From the NCBI RefSeq assembly GCF_007829885.1, contig NZ_VIWW01000001.1, forward strand, positions 2,294,001 through 2,358,000: a stretch of DNA of 64,000 nt, in the 5' to 3' direction. The notes under the pieces are model-generated. The model worked only from the letters and a program-made list of their open reading frames with translations, made no database searches and was not told the origin of the DNA. Positions 34,589 to 42,273 of the stretch are shown here, piece by piece (within the stretch, counting starts at the first letter, position 1; each line of letters begins with the position of its first letter). Both the position numbers and the translations under genes were made by a program. The stretch is from Streptomyces brevispora. Its GTDB lineage: Bacteria > Actinomycetota > Actinomycetes > Streptomycetales > Streptomycetaceae.

Positions 34589-35374
34589 TTACCTCATGTT
34601 CACCTTCACGGAGCGCGGATCGAGCCCGAAGGGGAGCTCCAGCCGGTGGGCGCGCATGAGTTCCTCGTCGCAGAGGAGGTCCTGGGTGCGGTCGTCGGCG
34701 ACGATGACGCCGTCGCTGAGGATGACCGCGCGACCGCACAACTCCAGGGCGTACGGCAGGTCGTGGGTGACCATCAGCACGGTGATGTCCAAGGACCGCA
34801 GGATGTCGGCGAGTTCGCGGCGGGAGGCCGGGTCCAGGTTGGAGGAGGGCTCGTCCAGGACGAGGATCTCCGGCCGCATCGCGAGGACCGTGGCGACGGC
34901 GACGCGGCGGCGCTGGCCGAAGGAGAGGTGGTGCGGCGGCCGGTTGAGGTACTCCTGCATGCCGACCTGCCTGAGCGCGTCGGTGACCCGCTCCTCCAGT
35001 TCGGCGCCGCGCAGTCCGCTCGACGCGGGCCCGAAGGCGACGTCCTCGCGGACGGTGGGCATGAAGAGCTGGTCGTCGGGGTCCTGGAAGACGATGCCGA
35101 CGCGGCGGCGGATCTCGGCGAGGTTGCGCTTCTCGACCGGGAGTCCGGCGACCCGGACGGTTCCGGCGCCCGCGTCGAGGATGCCGTTGAGGTGGAGGAC
35201 GAGGGTGGTCTTGCCGGCCCCGTTCGGGCCGAGCAGGGCGACGCGCTCGCCGCGTGCGACGGTCAGGTCGACGCCGAAGAGCGCCTGGTGGCCGTCGGGG
35301 TAGGCGTACGCGAGGCCGCTGACCTCCAGGGAAGGGGGCGGGGTCGGCGCGGGGGCGGCAGAGGTCTGGCTCAT
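34589..35374 (-). CDS. cbiO: ECF-type Ni/Co transporter ATPase
   Basis: 261-residue ABC ATPase powering a metal energy-coupling-factor importer. Walker A LLGPNGAGKTT near residue 47, Q-loop VFQDPDDQLF (the D-P-D-D-Q-L motif of CbiO/EcfA), signature LSFGQRRRVAVA and Walker B ILVLDEPSSNLD are intact. It overlaps cbiQ by 4 bases (ATGA) and completes the cbiMN-cbiQ-cbiO operon. The Nur-like box ahead of cbiM suggests that nickel is the substrate, in which case nikO would be the better name. Confidence 0.92.
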   Translation of the reverse strand: MSQTSAAPAPTPPPSLEVSGLAYAYPDGHQALFGVDLTVARGERVALLGPNGAGKTTLVLHLNGILDAGAGTVRVAGLPVEKRNLAEIRRRVGIVFQDPDDQLFMPTVREDVAFGPASSGLRGAELEERVTDALRQVGMQEYLNRPPHHLSFGQRRRVAVATVLAMRPEILVLDEPSSNLDPASRRELADILRSLDITVLMVTHDLPYALELCGRAVILSDGVIVADDRTQDLLCDEELMRAHRLELPFGLDPRSVKVNMR

Positions 35375-36132
35375 ACGGTCCATCCCAGCAGACAGACGAC
35401 GAGCGCGAGCACGGGGAGTGCCGAGGCGTACGCCCACTGGGCGCGCGAGGCCGTCACCTCGTCGATGACCGGCATGGTGCCGGTGTAGCCGCGGCTGACC
35501 ATCGCGAGATGGACGCGTTCGCCGCGCTCGTAGGACCTGATGAAGAGGGCGCCGGCCGATTTGGCCAGCACGCCCCACTGCCGTACTCCGCGTGCCTCGA
35601 AGCCGCGCGAGCGGCGGGCGATGGACATCCGGCGCATCTCGTCGGTGATCACATCGCCGTAGCGGATCATGAAGGAGGCGATCTGGACGAGCAGCGGCGG
35701 CAGCCTGAGGCGTTGCAGGCCGAGCAGCAGGGAGCGCAGTTCGGTGGTGGAGGCGAGGAGCACGGAGGCGGCGACGCCGAGCGTGCCCTTGGCCAGGACG
35801 TTCCAGGCGCCCCAGAGGCCGGGGACGCTGACGGAGAGGCCGAGCACCTGTGTCGGTTCGCCGGGCACCACGAACGGCATGAGCAGCGCGAACGCGACGA
35901 ACGGCACCTCGATCAGCAGCCGCTTGAGGAGGAAGCCGGCCGGGACGCGGGCCAGTACGGCGACGCCCGCGATCAGCAGCGCGTACAGCCCGAAGGCCCA
36001 GACCGCCTCGCGCGGGGTGGTGACGACGACCACGACGAAGCAGAAGACGGCGGCGAGTTTGCAGTGCGGCGGCAGGTCGTGGACCGGCGAGTGCCCGTGC
36101 CGGTAGAGCTTGTGGGCGTGCCCCGCGCCCAT
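35371..36132 (-). CDS. cbiQ: ECF-type Ni/Co transporter transmembrane protein
   Basis: 253-residue EcfT component linking ATPase and substrate-binding protein. The start is the ATG at 36132 (MGAGHAHKLYRHGHSPVHDLPPHCK); the cbiM stop overlaps it as TGATG. About five hydrophobic helices are visible, and the cytoplasmic coupling helices carry the family's A-R-x motifs as RRMSIARRSRGFEARG and ERGERVHLAMVSRGY. The His-rich N-terminus (HAHKLYRHGHSPVH) could pre-bind metal, which is a speculation. Nickel is preferred over cobalt for the reason given at cbiO. Confidence 0.9.
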   Translation of the reverse strand: MGAGHAHKLYRHGHSPVHDLPPHCKLAAVFCFVVVVVTTPREAVWAFGLYALLIAGVAVLARVPAGFLLKRLLIEVPFVAFALLMPFVVPGEPTQVLGLSVSVPGLWGAWNVLAKGTLGVAASVLLASTTELRSLLLGLQRLRLPPLLVQIASFMIRYGDVITDEMRRMSIARRSRGFEARGVRQWGVLAKSAGALFIRSYERGERVHLAMVSRGYTGTMPVIDEVTASRAQWAYASALPVLALVVCLLGWTV

Positions 36133-37199
36133 CAGACCTTCTCGCCGGTACGGGAGCCGGCGGCCGCGGACTCGTCCTTCGTCCGGCGGCGGCGGGTGAC
36201 GACGTAGAAGGCGCCGCTGCCGGCGACGAGGGTGGCGCCGACGCCGATCACTCCGGCCAGTCCGCCGGAGATCCGGGCGTCGGAGACGTCCTTGACGCCG
36301 TAGTCGGCGAGCGGGGAGTCCTTGGACGCGTGCTCCTCGGCCTTCTTGTCGATGCCCTGGTCGCTGGCGACCTTCTCCAGGCCGTCGGGGCTGGCGGAGG
36401 CGTAGAAGGAGACGAAGCCGGCGAGTACCAGCGCGGTGACCAGGCCGGTGACCCACAGGCCCCGGTCGGAGCGGGCGGCGGGGGACGCGGCGACGGGTTC
36501 CCGGGTGGGTGCGTCGACGAGTTCGCCGTCGACCCGGAGCTTGAGCGGGGCGGTGAGTCCGCGGGCGCCGTGGACCAGGTCGGGGCGTACGGCGATGACG
36601 GCGCCGACGGTCAGCGCGGTGATCGCGGCCTCGCCGATGCCGATCAGGACGTGGACCCCGGCCATCGCGGTGAAGACCTTGCCGATCGGGATGTCGGTGG
36701 TGCCGCCGATCCAGTACATCAGCGTGAAGGCGCAGGCCGCGGCCGGTACGGAGACGAGGGCGGCGACGAAGGAGGCGGCGGTCATGGAGCGGCGGGTGCG
36801 CGGCAGCACGCCGACCAGTGCGCGGAAGAGGGCGTACGCGACGACGGTGGTCACGATGCCCATGTCGAGGATGTTCACGCCGAGCGCGGTCAGCCCGCCG
36901 TCGGCGAACAGGATGCCCTGCATCAGCAGGACGACGGAGATGCAGAGGATTCCGGTGTACGGCCCCACCAGGATCGCGGCCAGCGCCCCGCCGAGCAGGT
37001 GGCCGCTGGTACCGGCGGCGACCGGGAAGTTCAGCATCTGTACGGCGAAGATGAAGGCGGCGACCAGCCCTGCCAGCGGCGCGGTCCGCTCGTCCAGTTC
37101 CCGGCGGGCCCCCTTCAGGCTGACGGCCACGGCACCGGCGGCCACGACTCCGGCCGCGGCGGAGACGGGTGCGTTGATGAATCCGTCGGGTACATGCAT
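36132..37199 (-). CDS. cbiM: ECF Ni/Co transporter substrate component, CbiM-CbiN fusion
   Basis: 355 residues. The mature N-terminus MHVPDGFINAPV contains the Met-His pair that binds the metal in CbiM/NikM. Six to seven helices follow, with a GHLLGGALAAILVGPYTG segment typical of the family. After a charged loop, a C-terminal part with ASPDGLEKVASDQGIDKK and one helix corresponds to CbiN/PDGLE, so the M and N components are fused. The promoter on the minus strand has TACTAT (-10) and TTGCGA (-35) with a Nur-like box over the -35, indicating nickel-dependent repression. Confidence 0.92.
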   Translation of the reverse strand: MHVPDGFINAPVSAAAGVVAAGAVAVSLKGARRELDERTAPLAGLVAAFIFAVQMLNFPVAAGTSGHLLGGALAAILVGPYTGILCISVVLLMQGILFADGGLTALGVNILDMGIVTTVVAYALFRALVGVLPRTRRSMTAASFVAALVSVPAAACAFTLMYWIGGTTDIPIGKVFTAMAGVHVLIGIGEAAITALTVGAVIAVRPDLVHGARGLTAPLKLRVDGELVDAPTREPVAASPAARSDRGLWVTGLVTALVLAGFVSFYASASPDGLEKVASDQGIDKKAEEHASKDSPLADYGVKDVSDARISGGLAGVIGVGATLVAGSGAFYVVTRRRRTKDESAAAGSRTGEKV

Positions 37200-37270
37200 G
37201 GAGGAGGCTCCGCTTCCTGCGTTTCCGCACTGCTGCGCGGGGTCATGAACCTCTCAATAGTAGAGCCTTG

Positions 37271-37287
37271 TTGCAAACGGTTCGCAA
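37271..37287 (-). promoter_or_regulatory. Nur-like box over the -35 of the cbiM promoter
   Basis: TTGCAA-ACGGT-TCGCAA matches the published Streptomyces Nur box pattern tTGCaa-N5-ttGCAA, as I remember it, in 11 of the 12 specified positions. It overlaps the -35 (TTGCGA on the minus strand) and lies 19 bases from a TACTAT -10 (37257-37262). I saw no cobalamin-riboswitch elements. Confidence 0.7.
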
Positions 37288-37386
37288 GAGCGCCTCAGTC
37301 ACAACTACTCAGGGTTTCCATAGTGCCCTTTACGGAAAATATGGGACATTGGAGGGCGAAGACGCATACACAGGAGGAGCCGGCCG

Positions 37387-37737
37387 ATGTCCCCCGTGAT
37401 CAAAGAACATGCCCGCGCCCGGCTCGTCAGCGACGCCCGCGACCTGCCCACGGTCCCGGTGGAGCTGCGATACGACTCCGCCGACGATCCGCACACGATC
37501 CGTGTCGCCTTTCCCGGCGGTCCGGAGTGGTCCCTCGAACGCGACCTGGTGGAGCGCGGACTGCGCGCCCCGGTCGAGCACGGCGGCTACCGGATCTGGC
37601 CGTGCGGCCGGGCCCAGCTCGTCGTCGAGTTCCATTCGGCGGCCGACGTCGAGGTGGTGCAGTTCGACAGCGCCCCCCTGGTCCGCTTCCTGCGGCGCAC
37701 CCACACCGAGACCAGGACCGAGACCACCCGCGCCTGA
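37387..37737 (+). CDS. SsgA-like sporulation/cell division regulator (SALP)
   Basis: 116 residues. The family pattern is present: VPVELRYDSADDPHTIRVAFPGG, then WSLERDLVERGLRAPVEHGGYRIWPCGRAQLVVEF and a C-terminal VRFLRRTHT. SALPs occur only in sporulating actinobacteria and direct proteins to sites of cell-wall remodelling. This one is short at the C-terminus compared with SsgB. Its position next to a PBP and pmt neighbourhood corresponds to ssgE in S. coelicolor as I remember it, but I do not assign the symbol. It marks the left edge of the conserved region bordering the biosynthetic island; the next gene (37817) is convergent. Confidence 0.85.
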   Translation: MSPVIKEHARARLVSDARDLPTVPVELRYDSADDPHTIRVAFPGGPEWSLERDLVERGLRAPVEHGGYRIWPCGRAQLVVEFHSAADVEVVQFDSAPLVRFLRRTHTETRTETTRA

Positions 37738-37816
37738 CCCACGTCAGAGGGTTCCGGCGATCCCGCGGGCCGGTACGAGGGGTGCGGTGACCGCCGGGCG
37801 GGTCACGGGAGCGGGC

Positions 37817-38602
37817 TCAGGCACTCACGAACTCCTTGGACCAGAAGCTGCGGTAGATCAGCTTCCGGGAGACGTCCATGAGGTAGGTGATGGCCCGCAC
37901 CTCGACCTCGCTGAGATCGGGGTGCCAGAGGTCGAACAGGAGCACGGCCCGCCCGGAGTCGGTGTCGTTCCACACCTCGTGCTCGTAGGAGTCGTCGAAG
38001 ACGAACGCCCTGCCCCGCTCCCACTCCCTCGACCCGGCGCCCACCCGGATGCGGGGGCCGTCCGGGGTGACAAGGCCGAGATGGCACCGCAGATGGGCGT
38101 TGGTGTAGCCCGTGTGGGCCGCGATGTGGGTGTGCGGATCCAGGACCGAGAAGTACGTCATCCCGCACCCGAGGGCCCCCGGGATCGGTTCGAGGGCCGC
38201 GATGGTCCTCGGGCACGCCTTGACGTTCTTGGGGTACGCCTTCGCCGTGTAGTACAGGTAGTGCGCCGACCAGCGGCCCTCGTCGGCGAGTTCGGTGGGG
38301 TTGCCGTTCACGGTCCGCTTGCCCCGCAGTCCGCCCAGGTTCTCGAACTCGGCGGTGATGTCCGCCGTCGCGGCCTCCAGGCCGGCGATCCACGGGAAGC
38401 GGTCGTTCTCCCACCACGGCAGCGCGGCGAGACCGGGGATGAAGAGGTTCGGCTGCTGTCCGCCGGTGGTGTGCTGGAGAACCTCGTCCCGGATCGCGAT
38501 GTCCAGACCCTCGCGGACCCGTTCGACGGAAGACCGGTCGATCCCCTGCTCGTCGATCCACCGCTCCAGATAGGCGGGACTCTGCGAGATCCACGGCTGC
38601 AT
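37817..38602 (-). CDS. Aspartyl/asparaginyl beta-hydroxylase-like oxygenase
   Basis: 261-residue Fe(II)/2-oxoglutarate enzyme. The family core is visible: LDPHTHIAAHTGYTNAHLRC with HLGL (first iron ligand His plus 2OG-binding Arg region) around residues 158-180, GRAFVFDDSYEHEVWN (second ligand His) and VLLFDLWHPDL at the end of the barrel. Such enzymes hydroxylate Asp/Asn in proteins, and in natural-product clusters free or carrier-bound amino acids. The start at the ATG at 38602 has a GGAGG site; an upstream TTG is not needed. It is the last gene of the island's minus-strand run, 44 bases after the 2OG-Fe(II) oxygenase gene. Substrate unknown; peptide or ACP-tethered residues are both possible. 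Confidence 0.85.
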   Translation of the reverse strand: MQPWISQSPAYLERWIDEQGIDRSSVERVREGLDIAIRDEVLQHTTGGQQPNLFIPGLAALPWWENDRFPWIAGLEAATADITAEFENLGGLRGKRTVNGNPTELADEGRWSAHYLYYTAKAYPKNVKACPRTIAALEPIPGALGCGMTYFSVLDPHTHIAAHTGYTNAHLRCHLGLVTPDGPRIRVGAGSREWERGRAFVFDDSYEHEVWNDTDSGRAVLLFDLWHPDLSEVEVRAITYLMDVSRKLIYRSFWSKEFVSA

Positions 38603-38646
38603 GTGCGCCTCCAAAAGGTGTGGGTGTGGTGTCGTCGGTACCGCTG

Positions 38647-39360
38647 TCAGCCGGTGAGGATCGCCGTGAGCTTCTCCCGGGCGCTCCCGGGGCTCGTCGT
38701 ACGCTCGGGGCTCAGGGAGACGAAACCGGTGAGCGAGCGGCGCAGGGTGTCACCGGCGGTGGGATCCACCCGCCCGATGGTGTGAACGGTGTCCGACTTC
38801 ACCAGGACGAGCCGGTTCGGTTTCGGCACGATGGCCACCGGGCTGGTCGTGCTCCTGTCGATCCGGTTCTCCATCCGGCGGACCAGGTCGCTCTCCGCGT
38901 CGTCGTCGGCGTTCGCCGGCTGCGGGTCCTCGTCGATCAGCTTGAGTTCACCGCCCCACGACGGCCGCCACCGGTCGTGAAGGAACAGGATGAACTCACC
39001 CTGGCGGCCACGGCCCGCGTCGTTGTGCCAGCCGAGGCGGCTGCCGGCCGGGTACTTCCAGAACGCGAAGGCGATCCTGTTCCAGTCGGTGCTCGCCTCA
39101 CCGTAGAAGTCGCTGTGCGCGTGGACCGCCCGGGCCAGTTCCTCGTACACCTTCGGCCGGCCACCGGCGTCCACGGAGCCGAGCTCCTCCTTGAACCGCA
39201 CGCCCTTCGAGCGGAAGGCCGGGCCGTCCTCCTCCGATATGACGCTCTCTCTCCGGGTGAACGTCGCGCGTTCCAACAGATCCTGGGCGCCGGAGAAAAC
39301 CGGCTCGCTCAGGAAGTCATCGATGATGACGAAGCGCTTTCCGCGCTGGATCTCCCTCAC
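38647..39360 (-). CDS. 2OG-Fe(II) oxygenase (prolyl-4-hydroxylase-like)
   Basis: 237 residues. The iron-binding H-x-D is in RLGWHNDAGRG, followed by GEFILFLHDRW, WGGELKLIDE, and the distal His/Arg in VKSDTVHTIGRVDP and RRSLTGFVSL, which is the P4Hc-type double-stranded beta-helix pattern. A GTG start at 39360 overlaps the stop of the ACP gene by 4 bases (GTGA); a GTG at 39369 is an alternative. Direct coupling to an acyl carrier protein gene suggests it may oxidise a carrier-bound substrate. It is a second, unrelated 2OG-dependent oxygenase beside the AspH-like enzyme. Confidence 0.85.
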   Translation of the reverse strand: MREIQRGKRFVIIDDFLSEPVFSGAQDLLERATFTRRESVISEEDGPAFRSKGVRFKEELGSVDAGGRPKVYEELARAVHAHSDFYGEASTDWNRIAFAFWKYPAGSRLGWHNDAGRGRQGEFILFLHDRWRPSWGGELKLIDEDPQPANADDDAESDLVRRMENRIDRSTTSPVAIVPKPNRLVLVKSDTVHTIGRVDPTAGDTLRRSLTGFVSLSPERTTSPGSAREKLTAILTG

Positions 39361-39698
39361 TCTTCCCACCCTTTCCGTCCATGCGTCTTCTCGTTTTCGT
39401 GTGCGGTCCGGGCGGCGAACACCGCCTCGCCCCAGCCCGCCACACAGCGGCTCTCCGCCCGCACCAGCACCCGGTCGGGGATCTCCGTGCCGATGGCGTC
39501 CTCGATCCTGGAGGCGAGCGCTATCCAGTCGAGGGAGCTCAGCCCGAGCAGGGCGAGATCGAGGGAGCGCAGCTCGGTGTTCCCGACCAGCTCACCGGCG
39601 TCCGGGGCGGGTAGGCCCTGTTCGGCCAGTGCCTGGACGACCAGGTCGGCGACCAGCAGATCGCAGGCGTCGCGCCGGTGTGAACCATGGGGGCTCAA
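39357..39698 (-). CDS. Stand-alone acyl/peptidyl carrier protein
   Basis: 113 residues. The phosphopantetheine site is LLGLSSLDWIALASRIED; Ser55 takes the place of the modified serine and the usual preceding Asp is Ser54 (SSL instead of DSL). The helices before and after, ending in TEIPDRVLVRAESRCVAG, fit an ACP fold. The C-terminal 20 residues are charged. The likely start is a TTG overlapping the upstream ligase stop (TTGA), preceded by a GAGG site. It lies between the adenylating enzyme and the oxygenase, so it is the probable acceptor of the activated acid. Confidence 0.8.
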   Translation of the reverse strand: MSPHGSHRRDACDLLVADLVVQALAEQGLPAPDAGELVGNTELRSLDLALLGLSSLDWIALASRIEDAIGTEIPDRVLVRAESRCVAGWGEAVFAARTAHENEKTHGRKGWEE

Positions 39699-41005
39699 GC
39701 TGCCTCACGTCCCTTCCGTACCATGTCGGTCAGTGCGTTCCGGTCCGGTTTTCCCACCGTGGTACGGGGCATTTCCCGGCACACGAGGACACGCGGAACA
39801 GGTGGCCCGCCACCGTTCCCGGACAGTGCCGCGATCAGGTCCGCCTCGGCCGGCTCCCCCTCGACCACCGCGTGGAAGTCCTCGCACTCCGGGCTTTCGG
39901 CCCGGGGGAGAACGAGCAGAAACACATCCCGCACTCCGGCGACCGCGCGCAGGGACTTCTCCACGCTCTCCGTCCGGACGAATCTCCCGTTCAGCCGGAG
40001 CGGACCTCGGACCCGCTCCACGAAGTGCACGGAGCCGTCGGCGTCGTGCCGGACGATGTCCCCGCTGCGCCACTCCCGGCCCGGCGGCGCGTGGTCGCCG
40101 AGGTAGCCCTCGACCGGCGCGGGCAGCCGCAGGACCAGCTCCCCGCGGGCTCCCGGAGGGGGACGCAGGATGCCGACACCGAAGACCGGCCGGCCCATGC
40201 CGCGTTCCCCGAAGAACGTGCCGCCCGTCTCCGAGCAGCCGTACCCGCGCAGGAGCGGCACCCCGAATCGCTCCCGGAACGCGGTGTCGAGCTCGTCGCC
40301 GACCCGGCCGGCGCCGGCCATCGCGGCGCGCGGCCGGGACTCGCCCCCGCGCCGGGTGGCGGTCAGCAGCCGTGCCAGGGGCGGGGTGAGCGCGAGGACC
40401 GACACGGCCCCGGAATCGATCCGGCGGGCCAGGGTGCCCGCGCGGACGAAGGGCGTGACCTCGATGTCGACGCCGCTGAGCAGCGCGCCCATCGCGACAC
40501 CCCAGCCGAACGAGTGCACCAGCGGGACGGGCACCGCGACACGGTCACCGGGAACCAGGGCGAGCCCGGTGCGGTAGCCCGTGGCCTCGTACAGCACGCT
40601 CGCCACACCGCGCCTGGTCACCTTCGGGCGGTCGGTGCTGCCCGAACTCAGGTGCAGGACCGCGGTGGTGGCGAGGGCGAGGTCGCCGCGCTCCCCGGTC
40701 CGGGGGACCACGGACAGATCGCCGGTGACACGACAGGCGTCACGGACGACCTGATCCGCCGTCACTCCGGCCCCCGGTACCGGCATCGGCACCGCGTCCA
40801 GCCGCCATGCCGCGACGGTCGCCGTCACCAGGGCCCGCCCCTCCAGGCCACTGAGCACCACCACGTCGCCGGGGCGCACCCCGGCCCGTCCCAGGCTGTC
40901 GACGAGGGGCTCGAAGGGGGAGCCCGCCGCGTCGAGGGTCTCGCCGTCGACCCGTACCCCCTGGGACAGGATGCGCCGGGCCAGTTCCGGACGGCCGCTG
41001 CTCAT
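39695..41005 (-). CDS. Stand-alone AMP-dependent acyl/aminoacyl ligase
   Basis: 436-residue ANL-superfamily adenylating enzyme, shorter than usual (500-600). The P-loop core motif LHLSSGSTDRPKVTRRG lies at residues 117-133, the A5-type motif is GYGCSETGGTFFGE, the A7/A8 region is EWRSGDIVRHDADGSVHFVER with GPLRLNGRFV, and the C-terminal catalytic lysine is in RTTVGKPDRNAL. It should activate a carboxylate as acyl-AMP and load the adjacent carrier protein. ATGA overlap with the MFS gene upstream and TTGA overlap with the ACP gene downstream imply strict coupling. Substrate cannot be read from the sequence by eye. Confidence 0.87.
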   Translation of the reverse strand: MSSGRPELARRILSQGVRVDGETLDAAGSPFEPLVDSLGRAGVRPGDVVVLSGLEGRALVTATVAAWRLDAVPMPVPGAGVTADQVVRDACRVTGDLSVVPRTGERGDLALATTAVLHLSSGSTDRPKVTRRGVASVLYEATGYRTGLALVPGDRVAVPVPLVHSFGWGVAMGALLSGVDIEVTPFVRAGTLARRIDSGAVSVLALTPPLARLLTATRRGGESRPRAAMAGAGRVGDELDTAFRERFGVPLLRGYGCSETGGTFFGERGMGRPVFGVGILRPPPGARGELVLRLPAPVEGYLGDHAPPGREWRSGDIVRHDADGSVHFVERVRGPLRLNGRFVRTESVEKSLRAVAGVRDVFLLVLPRAESPECEDFHAVVEGEPAEADLIAALSGNGGGPPVPRVLVCREMPRTTVGKPDRNALTDMVRKGREAA

Positions 41006-42273
41006 CGGACGCTCTCCACTGCCGCCGGCCGCTCCTCGCCCGCCGCGATGACCTTGTCGATCGTGACGATCGGCAGGACGGTGGCGATGCTTCCGGCCAC
41101 ACCGATCCACAGGGTGGGGACGACGCCGATCGCCGTGCCCAGCCAGCCCGCCGCGATCGCCGCGATCGGCATGCTGCCCCACACCACGAAGCGGATGGAG
41201 GCGTTCATCCGGCCGAGCAGGTTCTTGGGGCAGAGCTTCTGCCGCAGGCTGACCTGGGTCACGTTGTAGAGGAGCGCCCCGACGGTGAGCCCGAACTCCC
41301 CGACCAGCAGGATCGTTCCGGCCAGAACCCTGTCGGAGTCGCCGGCCAGGGCCGCCAGGGGGCTGGCGGCGGTGAAGAACGCGGCGGTGAGCAGGCCCAC
41401 CGACATGATCGTGCCGACGCTGTACCGCTGCCGGGCCCGGGGGGCGAGCATCGCTCCCAGCACCCCGCCGACGGCGCCGCAGGTCATGATCAGCCCGAGC
41501 ATGAACGCGTCGAAGCCGATCGTGCGCATGACCAGGACCGGGACCAGGGTGGCCACCATCGTGGCGAAGAAGTTGGACACGCCCATGGAGACCGCGAGCC
41601 GCCTGATGACCGGCTGGTCCCGGACGAAGCGCAGCCCTTCCGCGATGTCCGCCCCCAGCCGTCCCTTGGTCCGGGGAGCCAGATCGGACTTCTGCTCACC
41701 GTCCTCGGTCACCGCCAGACACAGGAAGCTGGCGAGGTACGCGAAGGCGTCCATGAGCAGGACGACGGGCGCGCTCACGACCCGCATGAGCAGACCGGCC
41801 AGCGCGGGTCCGGCCAGGGTGGACACCTGAGCCGTCGATTCCAGGCGCGCGTTGGCCGGGGCGATGTCCTCCTCGGGTACGAGGACGGGGACGTAGGACT
41901 GGTAGCCGACGTCGAAGAAGACCGTCACCACGCCGACGACCAGCGCGACCGCGTACAGCGCCCCCATCCCCAGGTCTCCCGTGAACCACAGGACGGGGAG
42001 GACGAGTACGGCCAGCGCGCGGGCGAGAGCGGCCCACATCATCGTCCGGCGCTTGAACATCCGGTCCACCCACGCGCCCGCGGGCAGGCCGATCAGGAGG
42101 TAGCAGACGGTGGACGCGGCGCCGAGCAGGCCCACCTCCTGGCTGTCGGCGTGCAGGAGGTCGACAGCCGTGACGGACAGTGCGAGCGTGCCGACGCGCG
42201 TCCCGAACTGGGAGAGCGTCTGCCCGAACCAGAACCGTCTGAAGTTCGTGGAGGCCACGGAGTACGTGCTCAC
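41002..42273 (-). CDS. MFS transporter (exporter, EntS/MFS_3-like)
   Basis: 423 residues with about 12 hydrophobic helices. The N-terminus STNFRRFWFGQTLSQFGTRVG and the loop GLPAGAWVDRMFKRRTMM (the MFS loop 2-3 motif) are like enterobactin-exporter-type MFS proteins. The second half carries LLGRMNASIRFVVWGSMPIA, also family-typical. The GTG start overlaps the radical SAM stop by 4 bases. In the island it is the likely exporter of the final product and may confer self-resistance. Confidence 0.9.
   Translation of the reverse strand: MSTYSVASTNFRRFWFGQTLSQFGTRVGTLALSVTAVDLLHADSQEVGLLGAASTVCYLLIGLPAGAWVDRMFKRRTMMWAALARALAVLVLPVLWFTGDLGMGALYAVALVVGVVTVFFDVGYQSYVPVLVPEEDIAPANARLESTAQVSTLAGPALAGLLMRVVSAPVVLLMDAFAYLASFLCLAVTEDGEQKSDLAPRTKGRLGADIAEGLRFVRDQPVIRRLAVSMGVSNFFATMVATLVPVLVMRTIGFDAFMLGLIMTCGAVGGVLGAMLAPRARQRYSVGTIMSVGLLTAAFFTAASPLAALAGDSDRVLAGTILLVGEFGLTVGALLYNVTQVSLRQKLCPKNLLGRMNASIRFVVWGSMPIAAIAAGWLGTAIGVVPTLWIGVAGSIATVLPIVTIDKVIAAGEERPAAVESVR

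Noticed and set aside
37200..37386. Cobalamin riboswitch upstream of the cbi-like operon
   Set aside because: No B12-box (GCCACTG-like) or multi-helix leader seen; only about 60 bases lie between promoter and start, and a Nur-like box explains control.
39695..41005. NRPS module
   Set aside because: The ligase is a single 436-residue adenylating protein, with a separate carrier protein and no condensation or thioesterase domain.
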